DNA of 64,000 nt. It comes from Gordionus sp. m RMFG-2023 (lineage: Eukaryota; Nematomorpha; Gordioida; Chordodea; Parachordodidae). The DNA lies in the NCBI RefSeq assembly GCF_954871325.1, contig NC_088777.1:2234509-2298508 (forward strand), in the 5' to 3' direction. Shown here piece after piece: positions 53,561 through 64,000 of this stretch (position 1 is the stretch's first letter; every line of letters starts with the position of its first letter). The notes under the pieces were generated by a model. It was not told the origin of the DNA. It saw only the letters and a list, made by a program, of their open reading frames with translations, and made no database searches. Position numbers and translations under genes: made by a program.

Positions 53561-54679
53561 TTAAATAACTTTATATTTCAGCCAATAGTCATATCAACTT
53601 AACGGCAATTTCTCACAGTCTACATATTTATTTTTAAAAACCTTATCGCGAAAACAAACGAACGAATCCATATTTCTTAAACAAAAACTTCAACTAGATA
53701 TTTTTAAACACAGTTATACTTGTTTTTTAGGTACTTATTCATTATTAAAATAAGTCCTTCCTGATACTTATAATATATATATATATATTTTTTTATTTAT
53801 ATTTAGTATTATATATGTTTATATACTTGGTTTAAAATAAAATTTACTAGTATTGGAAAAAAATAAAATAAAATAGTCAGCAATATTTTACTGATATATA
53901 TAATTTTTTATATAATAATCGAATATATTTTTTTTTATTTAGATTTCTAATATTCAATCATTATAAATTTTTTACTAATAAAATCATATGTTAGTTAGCA
54001 TTTATACCATTATTCATCATGCAAAATAGAAAATATGATTAATGAATGGTTTTGTAATGAATATTCTATTAAATCTGTTTTTTTAAATTATAAAAAATCG
54101 TACCATAAATCTTCTGTTTTTATAATTTAAATAACATATAGAATTCTATCGAAATTCAACATGGTGGCCAAGACGAGTCTCGAATCGCGACCTTCGTTAT
54201 ATAATCCTTTTTTAATAACTAATATATATATATATATAAGAATAAACTTGTTAATATAGCCAAGAATAGTAAAATGTGATTTTAAGATTACCTTATCAAA
54301 TTAACTAGTAATTTGCTTAATATCCATTAAATTGATTGATATGTAGATAATATTTTTTTTAAAAAAATTTAATTTTAAAACAAATCACGAATTTAATCAA
54401 TGGCCTCCAAGGAAAATTAAAATTTCAAATTTAGTGTTAAAAACTTAAATTATTTTCAAAACAGCTTTAAACCGGTTTAAACCGGGTTCGGTTGGCTCTT
54501 TTTATAGCTTCTCTATAATGGTTACGGGTACGGTTCAGAAAATTATAAGGCTCATTCCGATTTTGCGGTTCGGATCGGTTCATGGTAATAATAACACTAT
54601 TTTTTTTTTAAATTTCAATTTTTCAAGCAAATAAAGATATCCTCTAGAAATTAAAAAATATTTTTATAACAAAAAAATA

Positions 54680-55035
54680 ATGAATAATAAATTAATCTCG
54701 ATGATTCGTGTTGGGACCTTCGCATTGGCATATATTGGAATAGATTTAACTAAAGGTAAAACAAAGTTCATAAACGTCGAAATATTGTTAGCACTAAATC
54801 TATCTTTTCAAGCAACTGTTTTCTAAGTTGTGTAGTGGACAGAAAAAAAAATAGATATAACTAAAAAGTAAAAGGCAAAAAAATAAACTAATAAAATAAT
54901 TTTTTTATATATTCTATAGCTCAATGTGTGATTACGATGAATGGAACGGCTTACACAGATAAACTTCTTAATGCGTACTCCAATATAAAAATAATTACAT
55001 TTATCGTCAATCTTTTCCTGATAAAAAAAGAATGA

Positions 55036-55092
<57 letters not shown>

Positions 55093-55140
55093 TTTAAAGA
55101 ATATTTGATGTCAGAGGGACTTGAATCTTTTTCATTCATT
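54680..55140 (+). pseudogene. Small secreted protein, copy C (pseudogene)
   Basis: Exon 1 (54680-54755) is intact: MNNKLISMIRVGTFALAYIG then IDLTK, with donor GTAAAA. Exon 2 starts at 54920 after TTCTATAG and reads QCVITMNGTAYTDKLLNAYS, but the donor after TCCAATATA is gone. Exon 3 is represented only by its end, GTCAGAGGGACTTGAATC (about 55110), right after an AAAG microsatellite, and exons 4-5 were not found. The signal peptide carries an arginine in its hydrophobic core (L10R relative to copies A and B). It is therefore a truncated host pseudogene, cut short near the repeat at 55034. Confidence 0.8.
55034..55090 (+). repeat. (AAAG)n microsatellite in copy C
   Basis: About 14 AAAG units occupy the place of intron 2/exon 3 of the pseudogene. 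Confidence 0.97.
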
Positions 55141-55795
55141 TTACTAGTGTAAGTTAATTCAAAAAAAAACTATGAACCTGTAACTTAGTTTATTTTATTT
55201 ATTATTTTAAATGGAATAATAACACATGGAAAATAAACTCGTTATATATATATATCCCCTTACCTCAAAATAAGGCTAATAATCTTACCTAAAACCACAA
55301 TTATTTTTATCTATTCTCTCAGTAATCCAGTTTTTTTCCCTTCCAGGGTTTGATCACTTTATTTGGATCCAGGATATTCGAATCATCTTGTTCTTTGATT
55401 CGAATGTGTTGATATGCGCTTTCCTGAATTCTATTTCCATGTACCTCTGTCTCATACTCATGTTCTACTTAACACACCAATACAGTACCAGGGTTCTAGC
55501 ACGGTTGTATTTCATATTTATACACTTTACATTATTACCAAATTCTTACATTTAGCATTTTTTTTTTTTATCGTGGTAAAATTTGTGTTTCCATGTTTCT
55601 TCCTCCTTTTTATGCGAAGGGATTGGTACATTTGATTTAAAACTATTTGTAGTTTCCAATCAGTCGTTAACTCAACCGGAGTCCAATTGTTGAATGTTTT
55701 GGTATTGCTACATAATATTAATATATGAGCTATATGAATTTTCTCGTTCTCCATTATTGCTTTCCTGGTAGTAATCTTTCAACTTTCAACTCTTC
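55141..55795. other. Unassigned DNA
   Basis: No gene recognised. It contains a TA tract near 55243-55252. Frames at 55414-55635 and 55527-55754 are not supported. Confidence 0.45.
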
Positions 55796-58990
<3,195 letters not shown>

Positions 58991-59719
58991 CTTCCTCATT
59001 CCTTATGGGAATGTTGCATTAGTTTAATCCTCAAGGCATTCTTTTGATTATTTCAAAATTAAATTAAAACTATTTTTCATATCCTTGCACAGACATGGTA
59101 ATATTTTGCTTGTCTATGAGCTTAACAGGCCAAACTATGTTATTCATTAATAGTGCGGGTCTTACTATTATTCTTAATTAAAAATTTAACAAATGCAAAT
59201 GGAATAAGTCTGTTACTATTCAGTCATCCCAGTAAATTTCTTAATTAAACATTTTATAAATGTTAGTCTTAAAAAGTGACAATTTTTTTTAGAGGAAAAT
59301 TCTTGTGAAAATTAACAAAATGTATTGCCATACTTGCATTGTACACATAATCCTTTATGAATCACCTGCTATGAACTATGTCACGGAATTGGGTCTAAAT
59401 TCTTTAATTTGATGATTATTTTCAATTATCTGAATTCAAATCCGGTCAACGAACACCAATAAATACTAAACATTATATTTATCCTAATGCTAAATTTCTC
59501 GATAAATTGGAAACAAAATATAATATTTTTTACAAAATTACGTCTAAACATCCCTAATATCATTATGTCCATTGAAAATTTTTTTCAATTTTTAAATAAC
59601 ATCTAATGGTTAAATTATGTATTTGCGAAAATATTATTATTGGCAGTTTATGACAATTTCGAAATCAATTTTTTTATTTAATCGCCCTTAGGATTGTTGT
59701 TTTCTGGCTTAGAGCTATT
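58991..59719. other. AT-rich DNA, probably decayed element sequence
   Basis: No confident coding signal. It may be part of the adjoining Gypsy or LINE fossils. Confidence 0.4.
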
Positions 59720-60125
59720 TAGTTTGATTAGGGATTTAGCCGCTTTCATAAATGAGCAGTTTGTTGAAACTACAATTGGTAAAAATTGATTGTTGTCTGC
59801 TAGATGTAAATTATTTTAGAATTTACTTTTTTTCCTCTATGCCTAATGGATCGTAATTATATTTGATGTGGCCGAAATGTGTATATGTGAGGTCGCAATA
59901 CATGTGTTTCCCTATATCGTAGGAGATTGACGTAGGCCCATCAAACCGCGAGTTATTAATGACAGAATTATCTCGCGGTTCGAGATGCGAAAAATTGTCG
60001 GTTTTGAATAAAATTTTTTAATTCTTTCGTGCCTTACATATTTGCATCGATTCACTAGACAATGGAGTAGATGTCTAACTTTTAAATCAACCAATACACC
60101 ACATCTTTTACAGTTTTAGGGTAGA
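59720..60125 (-). mobile_element. LINE C-terminal fragment with CCHC-like finger
   Basis: Minus strand reads CKRCGVLVDLKVRHLLHC followed by VRHERIKKF (about 60110-60005). This fits the C-x2-C-x9-H-x3-C plus RH.RI pattern seen downstream of the reverse transcriptase in R2-like LINEs. It continues with a decayed region to about 59720 (IVVSTNCSFMKAAKSL). Stops and frame changes are present. Family assignment is by motif memory only. Confidence 0.5.
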
Positions 60126-61144
60126 AATATGTCTAAACCAAGCCGCCTGATAGTCTATGCATGTCTACATATTATTCCAAAAGATATTTATTTAACCTGG
60201 TTGGATAAGCTTTTAAACATCTGTGGCCTGATTTATCCATTAACAATGAGCAAAGATTAGAGTACATTTCTGCGTGTCATTGCTAGAGAAGAGATAATCG
60301 ACAGAGCATGACCAGATTGCAGTATCCCGATCCTTTTGTAAATCAGAAAATATATAAATTGCGCCAAAGAATGTGTTAGTAGGCCAACATAACAAAGCAT
60401 CGTGTTTAACATGGTGTCCCTGAAATGGTTTAATTAATTTGTAAATAAGATTTTTTTAAATTTTTTTTTAAATATAAAATATAAGAAACTAAGGCAAGGG
60501 GGTAATGGTGATCGTAAGCCAAGACCACCCGATTTTGTTTGGTAGAGTGGTTTGTAACCAGCCATTTTTTATTTTAAATTTAAGGCTGAACTATATTCTT
60601 CCAATATCCATTTAAAATTTTTGGTTCATATTGTGGAATAGTTGGAAAATAAATAGGTGCCATATGATCCAAGGCAGGTGGTCATTTTTTTATAGCGGCC
60701 TCATTTATTGGGGGCTTCACCCCTATACTCCCATTTTGCCCCGTTTTTGCCAGGTCTTCGACCGGGTTACCTTATATGGCTTCTTCGATTTACATGATTT
60801 TTATTAGTTCTTTTTTTTTTGGAAAATAAGTTCAAAAGATTTACATTTTTATTATACGATAATCATATATTTTATTTTTAAAAAAAGCACATCTAAAATC
60901 ATATTTACTACCAATATAAAATAAAATTCATTGCACATATGTATTTTAAATTAGATTTATAACGATATTGCACTGCAAAATCAAATCATACATCACATGT
61001 TAAATATAAAAAAATACATATACTCAATATATCAAACCAATTAATTTTACACATATAAAATTATTGCAGTTATATCAGGTACCGATCATATTGTAAATAG
61101 ATATTAATAAAATTGAAATAAAAGAATTAAGGAAATATATAATT
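60126..61144. other. AT-rich DNA without recognised genes
   Basis: No clear gene. A GC-richer patch near 60660-60780 (CCCCTATACTCCCATTTTGC) could be part of an element but matches nothing else here. Confidence 0.45.
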
Positions 61145-62130
61145 CTTACGTTAATAAATCTCTCACTAACTTTGAACCTTTCGCAAATGTACAAGAATAT
61201 CTTCCAGTTTAATCTGCTCTAATGGTTCTTATTCAACTGACATTACTAAAAACGCTTCTAATTTTTTTTGGTCAATATTAGCTCTCAGCTTATTTTTATA
61301 ATTTTTTATTTAGTAAATGTTTTCTCGCAATTAACCTGCGTAAATGACAAAGTTAAAATGTATTCATATGCCAAAAATAAATTAGTGACACTTGTATGCA
61401 CATTGCATCTTTTAAAAATTTCATACACGCATATTAAACACTTGCTACACTTATTATCACACTCTGAGTTATTATCATATTGTAATATTCCATCTTCTTC
61501 ATTTGACTCCTCACTTGTACATACGATCATCGCCCGTTTCATTTAATTCTGATACCAAATCTTTGAATACACCGGCAAATGAACATAATTCGTTATGAAA
61601 TTTAACACTCAATATATATTTGCTTATTGTGCCAGTTTTTCCAAGGCCTTTTTCAGAAATACCTTTACTATTTATTTCATCAAAATGTCTTGGATACAAA
61701 TATTGCACATTCAAGATAAACTCTCGATTCGCAGAAAGTAGTTGCGGATAGGACGAAATAGTTCGAACCTATAAAGATCAATCGATTCTTGATGACGTTT
61801 ATCTTGGCGTTTATCACTATATATACTCTTCGCTTGTCCTATTCGATTTTTTGGCAGAGCATTCTGTACCCTGATACTCTCCGGGAGCTTTAAACATTAA
61901 AATGTTTCATTTAAATTAGAAGCCATTTTATACTTTATTTTTAATCGGTGTAATAATCAATGATACAGAAGACTTAACATCCTCTATCATTTTCCATGTT
62001 GACAATTTTTTTAGTTTAAAGATATGACAATGGCCCAATTATTTCAAAAATTTCCCAAATATATTATAGCTGTACTCAGAGTTTTAAATTTACATAAATT
62101 ATCAAGCTTTTGTCTCAAATGATTTATTAT
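61145..62130 (-). mobile_element. hAT transposase remnant (DUF4371/ZMYM-like type)
   Basis: Minus-strand peptides run in the order of the C-terminal half of hAT transposases that resemble zinc-finger MYM-type proteins. They are SIYSDKRQDKRHQESIDLYR (about 61825-61770), YLYPRHFDEINSKGISEKGL (about 61705-61645), CSKCLICVYEIFKRCNVHTS (near 61440-61385), AYEYILTLSFTQVNCEKTFT (61365-61310) and LEQIKLEDILVHLRKVQS (about 61225-61175). The block TQVNCEKTF is the start of the hAT dimerisation domain. A frameshift near 61530 and stops around 61300 and 61170-61240 show it is inactive. This is a different hAT lineage from the one at 49879-54590. Terminal repeats not found. Confidence 0.8.
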
Positions 62131-62156
62131 CTATTATAAATTGAAGTGCATTTATC

Positions 62157-64000
62157 GCCGGGGTGGCCTAATGGGTAAGATGTAGGCTTGGAAACACGAG
62201 CATGAACAAGGACGAAACTTTCAAGTTTTTCTTCGATGACTGATGTGTAAAGACATGTGGTATGATGAATTTCGGAGCTTAGAGATGACACCCCGGTCAC
62301 CGACAGGCCTGGACAGCCGGGTGCTAAGGATACCTGTCCAATAAACAAAATGAAGGACACAAATGAAAATATGAATATGAAAGCTAGGGCGTTCCCTCCA
62401 TGCGACGTGCAGGGTGTAGACCTCCATCCTGTGAAAAATAAAGTAAAGGTCAAAGCAAAGAAGACAAGACTGGCAAGTTTGAATATTGGGACGCTTAAAG
62501 GTAAGACGAGAGAATTGGCATCAATGTTGAACAGGAGAAAAGTTGATATAGCGTGCATACAAGAGACGAGAAGACTTTGATGATTGGAGATGGGTATAAA
62601 TTGTACTATAATGGACTTGTTAGCAATAGGAACGGTGTCGGCATCATCCTCAGTCAAGATCTAACCTCCTCAGTTGTAGAAGTCAACAGGATCTCTGATA
62701 GACTAATGAAGATAAAACTCTGCATTGGTCAATCAATACTACACATCCTATCAGTATATGCTCCTCAAACGGGTTGCAAGGAAGAAGAGAAAGATGACTT
62801 TAGAGCTATCCTTGATGAAGCCGTAATGGAAATCCCTAAGGATGACCTAGTCATAATTGGTGGTGACTTAAATGCGCATGTGGGGAAAGCAAGAGATAGC
62901 TACAAAAGGTATCATGGTGGTTTTGGATACGGAGAAAGAAATGATGAAGGAGAGCACGTACTGAAATTTGCGCAAGCCTTCGACCTTGCCTTAACCAACA
63001 CCTACTATAGGAAAAAAGATAGTCATTTAATAACATATGAAAGTGGTACTAGGAAAACACAGATAGATTACATGCTAATCTCTCGCAGAAGATTAAAAGA
63101 TGTAATAGACTGCAAAGTCATCCCAGGAGAAGATATCCCAGCCCAACACAAGCTACTAATCATGGATTTACAAATCTCAAATAAATCCACTCAAAATAAG
63201 ATAAAACTGGAACCATGCATCAAATGGGGCAAATTAAAAACAATGACAGATGCCTTTGCAATCAATGCAAACATTGAAACAATAAATTGCTCACAAGTCA
63301 GTGAAAAAATATGGACAGACCTTTCATCCAGATTAATAGACACTGCAAAATCGACGCTAGGCTTGACAAGAGGAGGCAACAAATCACACAAAGAACTATG
63401 GTGGTGGAATCAAGAGGTACAAACCACTATACAGGAGAAAAAAGCCCTTTATAAAATATGGCACAAATCCAAAAATGCAGATGACAAGTCAAGATACAAA
63501 AAATCCAAGAGATTAGCTACAAAGGCGGTGGCTAGGGCCAAATCTATGGCATACGATGACATGTACGAAGATCTACATACCAAAGAAGGGCAAAATAAAA
63601 TATACAGATTAGCCAAACAGCGAGAAAAGAACTCTAGGGATATAAACGGAGAGGAAAAAGAAATAATGAATAGATGGAAAGAATATTTTCAGGAGCTTCT
63701 CAACTTTAATTCCCACATATTGCATCTCGACGAACACTCCCCTTGTCAAAACCTTGTACAACCTATAACAGAACAAGAAATAATCACATGCCTCAAGCAT
63801 ATGAAAAATATCAAAGCTAGGGGTCCAGACGATATTCCAATAGAAAGCCTTAAAGCACTAGGAGATGATGGAATACATCTCCTCACAAATCTGTACAATA
63901 AAATACTTGGAAATGAAGAGGTTCCCCAAAAATGGAGGAAGAGCTATCTAGTTCCTATCTTCAAAATAAAGGGGATCCACACAATTGTCAAAATTACAGG
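62157..64000 (+). mobile_element. RTE-like LINE, 5' part, running off the window
   Basis: The element starts at GCCGGGGTGGCCTAATGGG, a tRNA A-box-like 5' end also present at the 5' end of the deleted copy at 37372. After about 190 bp of leader, the coding region begins at ATG 62350. The apurinic-like endonuclease occupies about 62455-63180: SLNIGTL, CIQETRR, GDLNAHVG, QIDYMLISRR and QHKLL supply the conserved N, E, D/N, and H positions of the family. The reverse transcriptase begins at about 63690 (RWKEYFQELLN, KARGPDDIPIE, WRKSYLVPIFK). Two single-base frameshifts are visible: one between 62570 and 62590, one near 63963 where an A is missing relative to the FKNKGDPHNCQNYR pattern. It is probably inactive but young. 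Confidence 0.92.
62580..64000 (+). CDS. RTE-like LINE ORF: endonuclease plus start of reverse transcriptase (partial)
   Basis: A continuous frame of about 473 codons from ATG 62580 to the window end, much the longest coding frame here. It begins MIGDGYKLYYNGLVSNRNGV, downstream of a frameshift that separates it from the 62350-62580 frame holding the first endonuclease motifs. The family normally carries one ORF of endonuclease, then reverse transcriptase, about 1,000 codons, so roughly half is present. Proteins of this type nick target DNA and copy the element RNA at the nick (target-primed reverse transcription). The last 13 codons are read out of the family frame because of a second shift near 63963. 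Confidence 0.88.
   Translation, partial: MIGDGYKLYYNGLVSNRNGVGIILSQDLTSSVVEVNRISDRLMKIKLCIGQSILHILSVYAPQTGCKEEEKDDFRAILDEAVMEIPKDDLVIIGGDLNAHVGKARDSYKRYHGGFGYGERNDEGEHVLKFAQAFDLALTNTYYRKKDSHLITYESGTRKTQIDYMLISRRRLKDVIDCKVIPGEDIPAQHKLLIMDLQISNKSTQNKIKLEPCIKWGKLKTMTDAFAINANIETINCSQVSEKIWTDLSSRLIDTAKSTLGLTRGGNKSHKELWWWNQEVQTTIQEKKALYKIWHKSKNADDKSRYKKSKRLATKAVARAKSMAYDDMYEDLHTKEGQNKIYRLAKQREKNSRDINGEEKEIMNRWKEYFQELLNFNSHILHLDEHSPCQNLVQPITEQEIITCLKHMKNIKARGPDDIPIESLKALGDDGIHLLTNLYNKILGNEEVPQKWRKSYLVPIFKIKGIHTIVKIT

Larger units (their letters stand above)
49879..54590 (-). mobile_element. hAT DNA transposon inserted in gene unit C
   Basis: Both ends carry hAT-like subterminal GGTTCGGTT repeats (49895-50025 and 54480-54585). 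A minus-strand transposase remnant runs about 52120 to 50243. It shows ITDNAANMIK (near 51420-51390) around a catalytic aspartate, TRWNSIYLMLERLLE (near 51066-51022) and a C-terminal dimerisation block VSIERAFSRFKCIFSAQRTK with LNPEILENNLVIRSNSLF (50370-50255). Frames are broken by several shifts and stops. Terminal repeats are too diverged to fix the ends exactly. A LINE fragment at 52270-53560 lies inside it. Confidence 0.8.

Noticed and set aside
55414-55754. Overlapping hydrophobic and basic frames as host genes
   Set aside because: No splice context, no motif, and two frames on opposite strands cover each other.
62127-62657. 176-codon minus-strand ORF
   Set aside because: It is antisense to the RTE-like LINE leader and endonuclease region, which has clear family motifs on the plus strand.

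Overview
The window looks like a piece of an AT-rich invertebrate animal genome. The sequence directly shows spliced genes with GT..AG introns of 90-740 bp and a dense, nested transposon load: Gypsy-type LTR fossils, an RTE-like LINE, LINEs with a YLDDGT reverse transcriptase motif, hAT, Helitron, MITEs, a tRNA-type SINE and long CTTT/AAAG microsatellites. The phylum cannot be fixed from this sequence. No bacterial-type operon, CRISPR array or credible functional tRNA or rRNA gene was seen.

The most interesting content is a family of small secreted-protein genes repeated about every 14 kb. Copy A (27081-28726) and copy B (41151-42911) each have five exons with identical intron phases (1,1,1,0). 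They encode 155 and 152 residues: an N-terminal signal peptide, two conserved cysteines, a beta-rich body and a C-terminal YSFF. Copy C (54680 to about 55140) keeps exon 1 and most of exon 2 and is a pseudogene. The duplicated unit includes flanking DNA on both sides of the genes. Introns and flanks have since received MITEs, microsatellite growth, a hAT and a LINE. I do not recognise the protein family.

Layout. 1-3.8 kb: exons of one or two further secreted-type proteins, one with an apparent lost start codon and a frameshift, plus a 373-bp MITE. 3.8-16.9 kb: mostly featureless AT-rich DNA with one 167-codon ORF, a Helitron helicase remnant near 9.0-9.5 kb, an 80-bp dispersed repeat pair and a 10-bp assembly gap. 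16.96-22.70 kb: a broken Gypsy-type element with both LTRs, itself split by a 2.3-kb repeat insertion and lying inside an older LTR-element copy. 23.42-25.97 kb: a foldback element with inverted arms of about 0.85 kb. 26.2-31.6 kb: gene unit A and an LTR-element remnant. 35.3-39.6 kb: another Gypsy-type fossil containing an 801-bp internally deleted LINE flanked by an 11-bp duplication. 40.3-45.9 kb: gene unit B and a Gypsy fossil. 46.1-48.8 kb: a minus-strand LINE. 48.9-55.1 kb: gene unit C split by a SINE and a hAT, the hAT itself carrying a LINE fragment. 55.8-59 kb: a minus-strand Gypsy fossil with a 250-bp CTTT tract. 59.7-62.1 kb: a LINE fragment and a hAT. 62.16 kb to the end: the 5' part of an RTE-like LINE running out of the window.

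The secreted genes appear to be the only host genes with good coding structure. Almost everything else is repeat-derived, and the repeats record the order of events: array duplication first, then independent insertions into individual copies.
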